From assembly GCF_019334315.1 (NCBI RefSeq), contig NZ_JAHWGL010000018.1, forward strand, positions 1 through 64,000: DNA of 64,000 nucleotides, written 5' to 3'. Positions within the stretch are counted from its first letter, which is position 1, and each line of letters starts with the position of its first letter. The notes under the pieces are model-generated. The model did not search any database and was not told the DNA's origin. It worked only from the letters and a program-made list of their open reading frames with translations. A program made the position numbers and the translations under genes. Source of the stretch: Hymenobacter profundi. GTDB taxonomy: Bacteria > Bacteroidota > Bacteroidia > Cytophagales > Hymenobacteraceae. Shown piece after piece: positions 1-9,319 of this stretch.

Positions 1-1825
1 GCTGCTGGCCGATTTTTAGAGATGGGTTCAGGGGTAGGCCGTTCCAGGCTTCCAGGTCGCGGGGGCTGATGTGGTAGAGGCGGGCAATACCGTAGAGCGT
101 TTCCTTGGTGCGTACCGTGTGTAGGCCGTTCGGCGGAATGGCAGCAGGTGTGGCAGGCGCCGCCATCACGGGGTAGGGGGCAGCGGCCGGCGCAGCGGGA
201 GCCTCCTCAGTAGCTGTTGCCGTAGCAGGGGTAGGGGAGTTGCTGGCTACCGGCGCTGGAGTGGTAGGGCGGGCAGGAGCCGGCCGGTATACGTTACGCG
301 GGGCTGCCGGAGCTGCTGGGGCTGAGCTGGCTGCGGCGGGCATGACCGCGGTATCTGCTACGCCAGTGGTAGCAACTTCGTCGTTCAGCATAGCAGCCGT
401 GTCGGCGGGAGCAGACGCAACTACGGGTGCTGGTGCTGGAGCCGGAGCGGCGGGCTGGGTAGAAGGTGGGAACGTTTTGGTAGACGGCACAGGGGCTGGA
501 CCAGGTGCGGCCAGGGTAGCGCGCGTTGGGCGGGCAAAAGCTGCCAGTGCCGCTTCGTTCTGTACCGTTTTGTACTCCACGGGCACGTCGCGGGGGCGGG
601 TGTGCTGGAGCCACAGCACACGGCCAGGGCGCAACTCCTCGTTGCGGGCCATGCGGTTTTTGCTCAGAATAGAACGCACCCGTATGCCGTATTGCTGCGA
701 AATGGTGGTGATGCTCTCGTTGGGCTGCGCTACGTGGTATTCTACGGCCGCTTTATCGCGCTTTTTCTGCACGAAGTAGGGCTGGCCAGCCACCACATTA
801 TCAAACGCATAGAGGTCATTATAACGCATGAAGCGGCGCAGCTTCATATCGGCACGCTGAGCCAGGGTCTCCTTGGTTTCGCTGGGTAGGGCAATGAGAG
901 CCCGCAGCCCGTTGATGAGCACAAAGCCGGGGTGGCGCGGGTCGGGGGTAGGCTGGGCCGAAAGAGGGGCCGTGGAGGCCACCGGCTGCTGGGCGGCCAG
1001 GGTAGCCAGCTGGGTAGGGTCGGTGATGGGCACCAGCACGGTATACACTTTGTCCGACGGCACGGCCGAGGCTAGCAGCCAGCGGTTGTGCTTGGCTAGT
1101 TCCTCGGGCGTAGTCTGAAAGCTGGCGGCCATAGCAGCCAGCGGCTGACCCGCAACAGCCGGAAACTCCTGCAACGCCAGCGCGGGGTTGCCATTCAGCC
1201 CCACGGCCTGCTCAAAGGCTATCTTATGCGCCAGAAACGTGATGATGTACGGGTGCGAGCGTTCAGTCACCTCCATCTCGGTGGCTGCGGCGTCGGTGGG
1301 TAGGGTATAGGGCTTGGTGCCTCCAATGCCTAGGTTGTAGCTCAGCAGCACATCCAGCCAGTTATGGAAAGCGTTGTGGCTGCGTTTGAAGTACTTGGCT
1401 GCCGCGTGCGAGGCCGTGACAATGTGCTTGCGCTCGTCTACCTGGTCATTCATCAACAGGCCGAAGTCCGTGGCTGCCTCGCGCTTGAACTGCCAGTAGC
1501 CCACCGCGTCGTGGATGCTCTGCGCATCGCCCTGCAAGCCGCTTTCCTGCAACGCCAGGTAGCGAAAATCCAGCGGCACGCCTTCCTCCTGAAATACCCG
1601 GTCGATGATGGGAAAATACGCATCGGCCAGCAGCACGCGGGCCTGAAACGAGGCGGGGTGGCTGCGCAACGCATCTACTTTCTGCTGCACGGCGCGCTGG
1701 CCGCCGTTGCTGAGGCGCAGGGTAAGGTTGGCAAACGGTAGGGTAGCGGGCACCGAAGGGCTACCCGACTGTGCCGCCACCAGCAAGGGCAACAGGCACA
1801 GCAACAAAGCAAAAAGTCGTTTCAT
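1..1825 (-). CDS. LysM-containing membrane/periplasmic lytic transglycosylase, MltD-like (3' end outside window)
   Basis: The reading frame is open from an ATG at 1825 to the left edge, about 608 residues, so the C-terminus is missing. Residues 1-18 are a signal peptide (MKRLFALLLC start, cut near VAAQ). Residues about 70-190 form an SLT domain: the ALQES motif supplies the catalytic Glu94, followed by the GYWQFK and SYNLGIGG family signatures. A LysM-like stretch lies near 305-350, a good LysM at about 360-407 and another begins at about 567 and runs off the edge. Between them sits a Pro/Ala/Thr-rich linker (about 410-560). Family knowledge: these enzymes cleave the glycan strand of peptidoglycan to 1,6-anhydro-muropeptides, with LysM modules binding glycan. 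The gene stands alone, 159 bp downstream of the beta-barrel gene on the same strand. Confidence 0.88.
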   Translation of the reverse strand, partial: MKRLFALLLCLLPLLVAAQSGSPSVPATLPFANLTLRLSNGGQRAVQQKVDALRSHPASFQARVLLADAYFPIIDRVFQEEGVPLDFRYLALQESGLQGDAQSIHDAVGYWQFKREAATDFGLLMNDQVDERKHIVTASHAAAKYFKRSHNAFHNWLDVLLSYNLGIGGTKPYTLPTDAAATEMEVTERSHPYIITFLAHKIAFEQAVGLNGNPALALQEFPAVAGQPLAAMAASFQTTPEELAKHNRWLLASAVPSDKVYTVLVPITDPTQLATLAAQQPVASTAPLSAQPTPDPRHPGFVLINGLRALIALPSETKETLAQRADMKLRRFMRYNDLYAFDNVVAGQPYFVQKKRDKAAVEYHVAQPNESITTISQQYGIRVRSILSKNRMARNEELRPGRVLWLQHTRPRDVPVEYKTVQNEAALAAFARPTRATLAAPGPAPVPSTKTFPPSTQPAAPAPAPAPVVASAPADTAAMLNDEVATTGVADTAVMPAAASSAPAAPAAPRNVYRPAPARPTTPAPVASNSPTPATATATEEAPAAPAAAPYPVMAAPATPAAIPPNGLHTVRTKETLYGIARLYHISPRDLEAWNGLPLNPSLKIGQQ

Positions 1826-1984
1826 GGGCTACTACAGGGGCGCGCCGGACTGGTGGCGGCCCATCCAACCCCAAAATAGGCGAAAAAATCCGGGTTGGAT
1901 GCAGACAATGGTAGTGCCTGTATCGAAGCAAGCAGGCCCGAAAAAAAACGGTGGTCATACAAACCACCGTTTTTCACGCAACTA

Positions 1985-4831
1985 TTAGTTCGATGGCCTG
2001 CCACCACCGCCGGGCGGCCGACCACCAGCAGGACGACTACCGCCACCCGACGGACGACCACCTCCGCGGAAATCACCTCTACCCTCGCGGCCGCCCTCAG
2101 TAGGCATGTTCACGTTGCCACGGCGCAGGTTGTAGGTAAACATCAGCATGAAATACTGTTGCAGGTTGTTGGTTACCACCCGCTCGTTGTAGGCCACCGT
2201 GATGTTGTTTTGAATGCTCTGGTTTTGCTTCAGAATATCAAAGGCATACAGCTTAATCTCGCCGCGCTGGCCGGGTAGGATGCGCTTGCCGATGCTGGCA
2301 TTCCAGAGCAAATACTGCTGGCTGGCCGCCGACAACCCCTGGTTGTACTGATGCGTCACGTTGGTTTGCAGGTTGATGCCCGGCCCAAACGTCCAGCTCA
2401 GGCGCACCGAGCTATTTTGCACATAATAGTTGGTGTTGAGGCGCACGTTGGTAGTGTTGCGTGCATACGTCAGCCGGCCATCCGTCGAAACCGTGAAATC
2501 GAGCGTGGTGCTGATATTGCTGCTCAGCGTGATGCCCAGTCCTACGTTCGGCGACTTTGAGTAGTTCAACACCCCGTTGTTGATGCCCGGCGTGCGCGAG
2601 TAGCCCACCGAGCCGTTGAGGTTCAGGTTGGTTTTGATGAAGTTCAGCGGCAAACCATAATTGCTGAACGCCCGCACCGAAAATTGTTGACCCAGGTTCA
2701 CGGGGCGCGTGAGCTGCCCGCCCAGGGGTAGGGCCACCTCGCCACCGTTGATGGTCAATACCGTGTCGCGGGGCGTTACGAAGGTGCTGTTGGTGATGTA
2801 ATCGTCGGTAATGGTGCCAAATATGCCAGCAAAAAAGGAGGTCGATTTTTCGGGCTTCGAGGCTGAGTAGCGTAGCGCCAATACGTGCTGGTATTGCTGG
2901 CGCAGGTTGGGATTACCGGTGGTCAGCTGGAGCGGATTGGCGTTGTTTACTACCTCCTGTAGCTGCCCAATGCCAGGCGCCGACGTGCGGCCGTTGTAGT
3001 TCAGGCGTAGGTTTTTCTCCCGCGAGAAGCGATACCGCACCTGCGCGTTGGGCAGAATATTATAGAACGTGCGGTTGATGCCCGGCCCGGCCGGAAACCG
3101 CTGGTCGCTGTCGAGGTCGGCCTTCTGGGCCGTTACGCCCGCCGAGGCTTGCAGCGTTTCGGTCTGGTGGCGGTAGCTGGCGCCTATTCCCTGCGTGAGG
3201 TAGGTATTGGTGAAAACGTTGCTCAGGCCTGCATTGATGTCGGAGTAAGCATTGTCGGTCTCCGAGAAATCGTAGGTTTTCTTGTCCGAGTCGTTGGGCG
3301 TGTAGGCCACGTTGTAGTTGAACTGCAACAGGTCCTTTTTGCTCAGCGGCTCCGTGTATGATACGCCCGAGTTTAGCTCCCAGCCTTGCTGGTTGAGGGT
3401 AGCATACTGGTCCAGCACCGTCGTATCCGAGAGGGAGTAGAGGTTGCTGTTGCCGTCTTTGCTGTTATAGTTGGCGTTGAGGTCCAGCGAAATCGTGCGA
3501 CCGGCCTTGGCAAAGCGGTGGCGATACAGCAGTTGGTTGGATGAGTTGATGCCGGTGAGGCGCGAACGATAATCCGTCGATACCACGCCCCGCGGCACGT
3601 CGCCTACCAGGGTCTGGCCGTCCAGCGTACTATTGCCGGTGTTCTGCTGAAACGACAGGCGCGGAATAAACAGAATAGAATTGGCTGAGTCGATCTTGTG
3701 CTCCAGGCGCAGGTTTGCGCGGTGGTTGATGTTGCGACTGTTGACGAAAGAGTTTTCGAGGTAGCGTTGGTTTTGGGTAGCGTACTGGCGGTCGGTGCTG
3801 CTAGTAATGCGGTTATTAGTCTGATTGAAAAAGTAGCTGCCCGTCACCTGCGTTTTCTTACCCCATTGGTCGGAGTAGTTGAGGCCCACCGCATTAGTCG
3901 TGGAGATGCCCCCGCCTTGCGGCACCAGAAAATTTCCCCCGCCACCACCGCCGCGGCCCCCACGCCCGCCACCGCCGGCCCCTACCAGATCGGCCGAGGC
4001 AAAGTTCTGCATGTTGATGTTGTTGGACTGCGCCACCAGCGAAATGCGCTGGTCGCCGTTAAAGCTGTTCACGCTCACGCTGGCCTGGTAGCGCTCCGGT
4101 CCGGCCCCCAGCACTAGGCGTCCAAACTGCCCCTTGCGGTACTGCGGCTTGGTTACGATGTTGATGGTTTTCTGCGTGTTGCCGTCGTTGAAGCCCGAAA
4201 ACTGCGACTGCTCACTCTGGCGGTCAAACACTTCAATCTTATCAATAATCTCAGCCGGAATATTTTTCATGGCCGCGTCGGGGTCGGTGCCGAAAAACTC
4301 CTTGCCGTCCACCAAAATCTTCTGCACCTGCTCGCCCTGCGCGTTCACCTTGCCATCTTGCACCGTAATGCCGGGCATTTTGGTCACTAGGTCGCGGGCG
4401 TCAGCGTCGGGGTTGGTCTTGAAGGCGTTGGCATTGTACTGGGCCGTGTCGCCTTTTTGCACGGCGGCGGGCGTTTTGCCTACCACTTCCACGCCCTTCA
4501 GCGTAATTCCACCGGCCTGTAAGGGTAGCGTGCCCAGCGTCCGGTTTGTTTGCGTAAGCTGCACCTGCCGCCGGATGGTCTGATAGCCCAGAAACGACAC
4601 GGCCAAAATGTAGCGCCCGGCAGGCACATCGGCTATGCTGAAGTTGCCTTCCGTATCTACGGCCGCGCCGCGCCGCACCGAGTCGGGCACCTGAATCAGC
4701 ACCACGTTGGCCCCAATCAGCGGTGATTTGTCGGCGGCATCTTCCACTCGGCCGGTTACTGGCAAGGTGGTCTGGGCCAAGGCGGAGCCGCTGAGCAGCA
4801 ATAAGATAACGAAGAGAAAAAGTCGTTGCAT
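1985..4831 (-). CDS. Outer-membrane beta-barrel protein with N-terminal carboxypeptidase-regulatory-like domain (TonB-receptor-related)
   Basis: 948 residues with a signal peptide (cleavage after SGSALA, about residue 19). Residues about 23-110 are a carboxypeptidase regulatory-like (transthyretin-type) domain with the GANV and GRYILAVSFLGYQ signatures; residues about 115-225 resemble a TonB plug (DLVTKMPGITV, KILVDGKEFFGTDP, IDKIEVFD). The rest is a large barrel of the OMP_b-brl_3 type, usually annotated as outer membrane beta-barrel family protein; substrate unknown. A Gly/Arg-rich loop (about residues 285-300) and a Gly/Arg/Pro-rich tail of about 40 residues after the last aromatic strand (YFMLMFTYNL) are unusual. 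No partner SusD is adjacent. A TACCTTCG sequence at 4857-4864 (minus strand) is a possible -7 element. The role as a transporter or an assembly/anchoring barrel cannot be decided from sequence. Confidence 0.85.
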   Translation of the reverse strand: MQRLFLFVILLLLSGSALAQTTLPVTGRVEDAADKSPLIGANVVLIQVPDSVRRGAAVDTEGNFSIADVPAGRYILAVSFLGYQTIRRQVQLTQTNRTLGTLPLQAGGITLKGVEVVGKTPAAVQKGDTAQYNANAFKTNPDADARDLVTKMPGITVQDGKVNAQGEQVQKILVDGKEFFGTDPDAAMKNIPAEIIDKIEVFDRQSEQSQFSGFNDGNTQKTINIVTKPQYRKGQFGRLVLGAGPERYQASVSVNSFNGDQRISLVAQSNNINMQNFASADLVGAGGGGRGGRGGGGGGNFLVPQGGGISTTNAVGLNYSDQWGKKTQVTGSYFFNQTNNRITSSTDRQYATQNQRYLENSFVNSRNINHRANLRLEHKIDSANSILFIPRLSFQQNTGNSTLDGQTLVGDVPRGVVSTDYRSRLTGINSSNQLLYRHRFAKAGRTISLDLNANYNSKDGNSNLYSLSDTTVLDQYATLNQQGWELNSGVSYTEPLSKKDLLQFNYNVAYTPNDSDKKTYDFSETDNAYSDINAGLSNVFTNTYLTQGIGASYRHQTETLQASAGVTAQKADLDSDQRFPAGPGINRTFYNILPNAQVRYRFSREKNLRLNYNGRTSAPGIGQLQEVVNNANPLQLTTGNPNLRQQYQHVLALRYSASKPEKSTSFFAGIFGTITDDYITNSTFVTPRDTVLTINGGEVALPLGGQLTRPVNLGQQFSVRAFSNYGLPLNFIKTNLNLNGSVGYSRTPGINNGVLNYSKSPNVGLGITLSSNISTTLDFTVSTDGRLTYARNTTNVRLNTNYYVQNSSVRLSWTFGPGINLQTNVTHQYNQGLSAASQQYLLWNASIGKRILPGQRGEIKLYAFDILKQNQSIQNNITVAYNERVVTNNLQQYFMLMFTYNLRRGNVNMPTEGGREGRGDFRGGGRPSGGGSRPAGGRPPGGGGRPSN

Positions 4832-5049
4832 ATAGAGTAGGTAGCGGCTTATTGGACGAAGGTAGAGGGGGCGGGTTTAAGCCTTTGGCCTGTACTCTGC
4901 TGGAACTCTGCGGTTCGCCCGGAAATATCTATTAACTGGCAAAAGAGGCCGACGAAATATTCTGCTGAAACATCAGTGCTGAAGCAGACTCCGAAGCGTG
5001 CCGGAAGTTGCAGAGCGGTTTCTTCGAAGCACTCCTTTACTTTACATCT

Positions 5050-5523
5050 ATGCCCGATTTTCGCCTTCGCGTTTTCCTGACGGTTGCCCGCCATTTAAGC
5101 TTCACCAAGGCTGCCCAAGAGTTATTTATTTCTCAGCCTGCCGTTACTAAGCACGTGCGGGAATTGGAGCGTGCCTATGGGCAACGATTGTTTGAGCGGC
5201 GCGGCAGCCGCATTCGCCTCACCGAGGCCGGCCAGGCGCTGCTGACCCATGCTACCGCCGTGGAACAGCTAGACGAACAGCTCCATCAACCCCTCCTAAC
5301 CCTGCGCGATACTGAAAGTGGCCGCTTGCGCCTAGGCGCAAGCACTACCCTCATGCAATATGTGCTGCCACGCCTGCTGCCCAGGTTCCAGGCGCGCTAC
5401 TCCAATGTGATGCTCAGCCTGCGCAACAGGAACGCCGAGCAGATTGCCGAGGCCCTACTCGATGGCCAAATTGACCTGGGCTTTGTGGATGGCCGCAGCA
5501 AAAGCCGCGACCTACATTTATAG
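5050..5523 (+). pseudogene. Truncated LysR-family transcriptional regulator
   Basis: About 157 residues from the ATG at 5050 (MPDFRLRVFL); an upstream in-frame ATG at 5008 adds residues not seen in the family. Residues 1-60 are a full LysR winged helix-turn-helix (FLTVARHLSFTKAAQELF, SQPAVTKHVRELE), followed by the linker helix and the first third of the effector domain, where GQIDLGFVDGR is the usual conserved stretch. The frame then stops, whereas family members are about 290-310 residues. No continuation is seen in the other frames of the next 390 bases, so this looks like a deletion or premature stop and not a single frameshift. It is divergent from the beta-barrel gene, which an intact copy might have regulated. 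It could still be a DNA-binding fragment. Confidence 0.75.
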
Positions 5524-5912
5524 ATGCCTGATGCGCTTGTGCTGCACGAACACGCTTGCTTTAGAATAGCATAATGGCACTCAGCAACTACCTGTTTCAA
5601 CAAATTCCTTTTTCTAAAACGTTGGTAAGCAGGGGTATTTGCTTAATGAGATTGTCTGCCAGTCTGAAATAGAACAGGGCCTTTTCGGTCTAGTCCTGTC
5701 TTGCAGAAAGGGGCCAACTTCTGTGTAGTAAAGTCGTTATAGTCTCTACTGTGTTATATTTGTATAATAATGGTTATAAAAAATATAATTATTACATTAA
5801 TTCACCAACGTTGGCATTTGAACGAATCCAGCGTTGCACCAGCATAGAACAAGCATAAGCATCTTCGGATAGAAGAATTCCTGTTTTGCCTGCTGGTTGA
5901 AAAAACTCCTAC
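5524..5912. other. 389-bp gene-free gap upstream of the polysaccharide cassette
   Basis: No convincing coding sequence is seen on either strand. The composition becomes clearly AT-rich after about 5740, unlike the flanking genes. The stretch probably holds the lost 3' half of the LysR gene's former position and the promoter of the aminotransferase operon. Confidence 0.5.
5755..5762 (+). promoter_or_regulatory. Candidate -7 promoter element (TATATTTG) for the polysaccharide cassette
   Basis: An exact match to the Bacteroidota primary sigma-factor -7 consensus TAnnTTTG inside an AT-rich stretch. No clear -33 TTG is seen at the expected spacing, and the start codon is 150 bases further on, so the leader would be long. 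Offered as a weak candidate. Confidence 0.3.
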
Positions 5913-6995
5913 ATGATAAATGTTACAAAGCCTTTTCTGCCGCCTCAAGAGGAATACGACCACTACCTGCGGGGAATTTGGTCGAGAAAATGGCTGACTA
6001 ACAATGGTCCGTTAGTCAATGAGCTGGAGCTTACGCTAAAAAACTATTTTGGCGTGCCACACTTGTTCTACGTGACCAATGGCACCATTGCTTTGCAGCT
6101 GGCTATTAAAGCGTTAGATCTGCAGGGGGAAGTTATTACCACCCCGTTTTCTTTCGTTGCCACCACCAGCAGCATTGTGTGGGAGGGGTGTACCCCGGTC
6201 TTTGTCGACATCGACCCCGCCACGTATAATATTGATCCAGCGCTGATTGAGGCCGCCATTACGCCCCAAACCACGGCCATTCTGGCTACGCACGTGTTTG
6301 GCAATCCGTGTGCCGCGAAGGAAATAGGCGCAATAGCCGCCAAGCACAAGCTGCGCGTGATTTACGATGCAGCCCACGCGTTTGGCACCCAGTATCAGGG
6401 GCGCTCTGTACTGCATCAGGGCGACATCAGCACCTTGAGCTTCCACTCCACCAAATTGTTCCACACCATTGAAGGTGGCGCGCTCATCACGCACGACGCG
6501 GGCTTGGCCAACAAAATTGCGCACATGCGCAACTTCGGCTTCCATGGCCCCGAAACGTTCCAGGGGGTAGGCATCAACGGCAAGAACAGCGAGTTTCACG
6601 CCGCCATGGGTTTGTGCAACCTTAAGTACGTGCAGCAAATCCTGGATCGGCGGCATGAACTGACCGAGGTCTACCACCGCATGCTGAAGTCTTTGCAGGT
6701 AGGCAAGCCTTTCCTGCACCCCAATGCCGGCTTCAACTACGCCTACTACCCGGTTGTGTTTGAAAGTGAGGCGGTTTTGTTGCGAATGATTGATGCCATG
6801 CACGGCGTGTACGTCTACCCCCGGCGGTATTTCTACCCCTCCCTGGAAAAGCTGAGCTACGTGCGGCCCGGCCAGGAGATGCATGTATCTTCCGATATTG
6901 CCTCCCGCGTGCTGTGCCTCCCGCTGTACCACGAGCTATCGGTGGAGGAAGTGAAGATGATTTGTCGGGCCATTCTTCGCGCTGAACGGTATTGA
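5913..6995 (+). CDS. DegT/DnrJ/EryC1/StrS-family PLP-dependent sugar aminotransferase
   Basis: 360 residues, the usual length for the family. The fold-I aminotransferase signatures are complete: a nucleotide-sugar binding N-terminus, TTPFSFVATTSS, YDAAHAFG with the PLP-pyridine Asp152, and SFHSTKLFHTIEGG with Lys181 as the Schiff-base lysine. Family knowledge: such enzymes transfer an amino group from glutamate to a keto group of a nucleotide-activated sugar, often a dTDP-4-keto-6-deoxyhexose, in the cytoplasm. It is the first gene of a five-gene same-strand cassette and presumably supplies an amino sugar that the acyltransferase at 9316 then acylates. The sugar substrate (3-keto versus 4-keto) cannot be read from sequence. 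Confidence 0.9.
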   Translation: MINVTKPFLPPQEEYDHYLRGIWSRKWLTNNGPLVNELELTLKNYFGVPHLFYVTNGTIALQLAIKALDLQGEVITTPFSFVATTSSIVWEGCTPVFVDIDPATYNIDPALIEAAITPQTTAILATHVFGNPCAAKEIGAIAAKHKLRVIYDAAHAFGTQYQGRSVLHQGDISTLSFHSTKLFHTIEGGALITHDAGLANKIAHMRNFGFHGPETFQGVGINGKNSEFHAAMGLCNLKYVQQILDRRHELTEVYHRMLKSLQVGKPFLHPNAGFNYAYYPVVFESEAVLLRMIDAMHGVYVYPRRYFYPSLEKLSYVRPGQEMHVSSDIASRVLCLPLYHELSVEEVKMICRAILRAERY

Positions 6996-7080
6996 GGGCG
7001 GCCTACCCAAAACGGCGGCGGTTAGCTAGGCCAACTTCCCCGGCGCTTTTACTGGTTGGTAGCAAACTTTCCGCGGCTTT

Positions 7081-8544
7081 ATGAAGGAAAAAACCCTAAA
7101 AGACCGCGCGGCCGTCAGCATGGTATGGCTCACGGGGGAGCGATTCGGGAGCCTGATCAGTGATTTTCTGATTTCCGTTTTCCTCGCCCGAATCCTGGGG
7201 CCCAGTGAGTTCGGCCTGATAGCCATGGTAGCGGTTTTCATTGCCCTGTTGCAGCCGTTTACGGATGCGGGCCTGGGTAGCGCGCTGCTTCGGAAAAAAG
7301 ACGCCACTCCCGAAGATTACGACACCGTGTTCTGGAGCAATCTGGGCTTGTCTGTTGCCGCCTACGCCATTGTGTTTGCCTGCGCGCCGCTGGTGGCGCA
7401 GTTTTACAAGCAGCCGTTGCTCACGGACATTATCCGAGTATTGGGCATCAGCTTGATGCTGAACTCGTTGAACATCGTGCAGAACATCCGGCTGACGAAG
7501 CTGCTGGATTTTCGCACCATCAGCCTCCGCTCGCTGGTCAGTAATATTCTCTCCGGCGGTATTGGGTTGTATTTGGCCTATCGTGGGTGGAGCTACTGGG
7601 CACTGGTGATGCGGCAACTGCTCAACGCGCTCATTACCAATGTGCTGTATTGGGCGGCGCGGGCGTGGTTTCCGTCGTTTAATTTCTCTACGGCTTCGTT
7701 CAAGGATTTCTTCGGGTTCGGCTCCAAAATGCTGCTTTCCAGCCTGCTCGATACGGGTTTTCGCAACATATATCCGTTGCTGATCGGTAAGTTCTACTCG
7801 GCTTCTGCGCTGGGGTTCTACAACCGCGCCGTGAACCTGAAAGACATTCCGCAGACCCTGGTTTCGCAGGTCACCGGCCGGGTTTCCTACCCCGTTCTGA
7901 TTGAGTTGCAGGACGACCCGCCCCGGTTGACGCAAGCCTACAAGCGCCTCATGCAGCTAGTGTCGTTTGCCTACTTCCCGATTCTGATGGGCCTGATGGG
8001 CCTGAGCAAGAGCGTGATACTGGTGCTGTTTACGGACAAATGGGCCAGCGCCATTCCCCTGCTGCAAGGCCTTGCGTTCGTGGGCTTGCTCTACCCCATT
8101 CACGCCCTGAACCTGAATATCCTGACGCTCAAAAAACGGTCTGATTTATTTCTCGTTCTCGAGATAATCAAGAAGGCATTGACGGTGGTGTTCCTGCTGC
8201 TCACCTATCGGTGGGGCGTGATGGGCCTGATCTACGGGCAAATTGCCTTGTCATTCGTGGCCCTGATAATCAATACGCATTACTCCAAGCAGCTGATTGC
8301 GTACGGCTTTGCGCATCAGCTGCGCGACTTGCTACCTAGTTTCTGCACATCGCTTGCTATGGGCATGGCCCTGCTGTGGGGTAGTGAGCAGCTACAGGTT
8401 TTCACTTGGTGGACCTTACTGATGTGGGTCGTAGTGGGCGGGGCCATTTACCTCACGCTGTCGGCCATCTTCAACCGGAAAAACCTGCGCTACCTATACG
8501 ATTTCTCCAGGGAGAAGTACCTCACCATGCGGATGGCCGGTTGA
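7081..8544 (+). CDS. Polysaccharide/lipopolysaccharide flippase, WzxC-like (MOP superfamily)
   Basis: 487 residues, with about 12-14 hydrophobic segments spread along the whole protein and the MOP/polysaccharide transporter signature FLISVFLARILGPSEFGLIAM near residue 30. The length and TM layout fit the Wzx/WzxC group, which moves undecaprenyl-linked oligosaccharide across the inner membrane. The start at 7081 places a short basic segment before the first membrane helix. It lies 85 bp after the aminotransferase and 64 bp before the WbqC gene, in a cassette that lacks a visible Wzy polymerase. Confidence 0.88.
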   Translation: MKEKTLKDRAAVSMVWLTGERFGSLISDFLISVFLARILGPSEFGLIAMVAVFIALLQPFTDAGLGSALLRKKDATPEDYDTVFWSNLGLSVAAYAIVFACAPLVAQFYKQPLLTDIIRVLGISLMLNSLNIVQNIRLTKLLDFRTISLRSLVSNILSGGIGLYLAYRGWSYWALVMRQLLNALITNVLYWAARAWFPSFNFSTASFKDFFGFGSKMLLSSLLDTGFRNIYPLLIGKFYSASALGFYNRAVNLKDIPQTLVSQVTGRVSYPVLIELQDDPPRLTQAYKRLMQLVSFAYFPILMGLMGLSKSVILVLFTDKWASAIPLLQGLAFVGLLYPIHALNLNILTLKKRSDLFLVLEIIKKALTVVFLLLTYRWGVMGLIYGQIALSFVALIINTHYSKQLIAYGFAHQLRDLLPSFCTSLAMGMALLWGSEQLQVFTWWTLLMWVVVGGAIYLTLSAIFNRKNLRYLYDFSREKYLTMRMAG

Positions 8545-8608
8545 AGGCTGCTTCGCTCCACCGCCAGAAGTCGCCCGCCTACCTACCCAGCCCAAATTAG
8601 TCTAGCCT

Positions 8609-9319
8609 ATGAAAGTCGCCATCATGCAGCCGTATTTATTCCCCTACATCGGGTACTTCCAGCTGCTGGCCGCGGCCGACTTATTCGTGGTGTACGACGA
8701 CGTGCACTACATCAAAAAAGGGTGGATCAACCGCAACCGCATTCTGCTACACGGAGCCGAGCATCTATTTACGTTGCCCTGCCTGAATGCCAGCCAAAAC
8801 AAGCTCATTAATGAGGTAGAGGTAGACTGGGCAAGCAAAGAGGTGCGCAAAGTGCGCCTGACCATGGAAACGGCCTATCGGAAAGCGCCTTTTTTCGAAC
8901 AGGTATACCCGTTGGTGCAACACGTATTGGAGGGTAGCGGCCCCGCTACCATTGCGGAGGTAGCTACCCACAGCATCCGGGCTGTGTGCGCCTACCTTGG
9001 CATTGATACGCCGATTGTCACCAGCTCGCAGCAGCCCTACCACAACACCCACCTCAGCAAAGGTGCCCGGCTGGTGGATATCGTGCAGCAAGAGGGCGGC
9101 GACCAGTACCTGAACCCCATCGGCGGCGAGGCGCTCTACACCAAAGAGTTATTTGCTGAGCACGGCATTGCGCTGCACTTCGTGAAATCCCTACCTATCC
9201 GGTACGCGCAACCCGTGCCAGACAACGGGTTTGTGCCCTGGCTTTCCATCCTGGATGTGCTGATGTACAACGAGAAAGAGACAGTTACAGCCTTTATACA
9301 AGACTACGAACTCCTATGA
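8609..9319 (+). CDS. WbqC family protein
   Basis: 236 residues that begin with the family hallmark MKVAIMQPYLFPYIGYFQL, followed by DDVHYIKKGWINRNRI and a C-terminal YNPIGG-type motif (YLNPIGGEALY). WbqC-family proteins are found in O-antigen and surface-glycan clusters and are thought to act in amino-sugar or amino-acid transfer steps, but no reaction is firmly established. Its stop overlaps the next start by 4 bp (ATGA at 9316-9319), which indicates translational coupling to the acyltransferase. This pairing supports a shared sugar-modification step (inference). Confidence 0.9.
   Translation: MKVAIMQPYLFPYIGYFQLLAAADLFVVYDDVHYIKKGWINRNRILLHGAEHLFTLPCLNASQNKLINEVEVDWASKEVRKVRLTMETAYRKAPFFEQVYPLVQHVLEGSGPATIAEVATHSIRAVCAYLGIDTPIVTSSQQPYHNTHLSKGARLVDIVQQEGGDQYLNPIGGEALYTKELFAEHGIALHFVKSLPIRYAQPVPDNGFVPWLSILDVLMYNEKETVTAFIQDYELL

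Noticed and set aside
4849..5094. 81-codon minus-strand frame upstream of the beta-barrel gene
   Set aside because: It overlaps the LysR start region and has no signature.
6114..6932. 272-codon antisense frame opposite the sugar aminotransferase
   Set aside because: The plus strand encodes a complete, motif-rich enzyme; the antisense frame has no family signature and follows from GC-rich third positions.
7096..7935. 279-codon antisense frame opposite the flippase
   Set aside because: Its translation is Gln/Arg/Ala-rich without a domain, and the sense strand is a clear membrane transporter.
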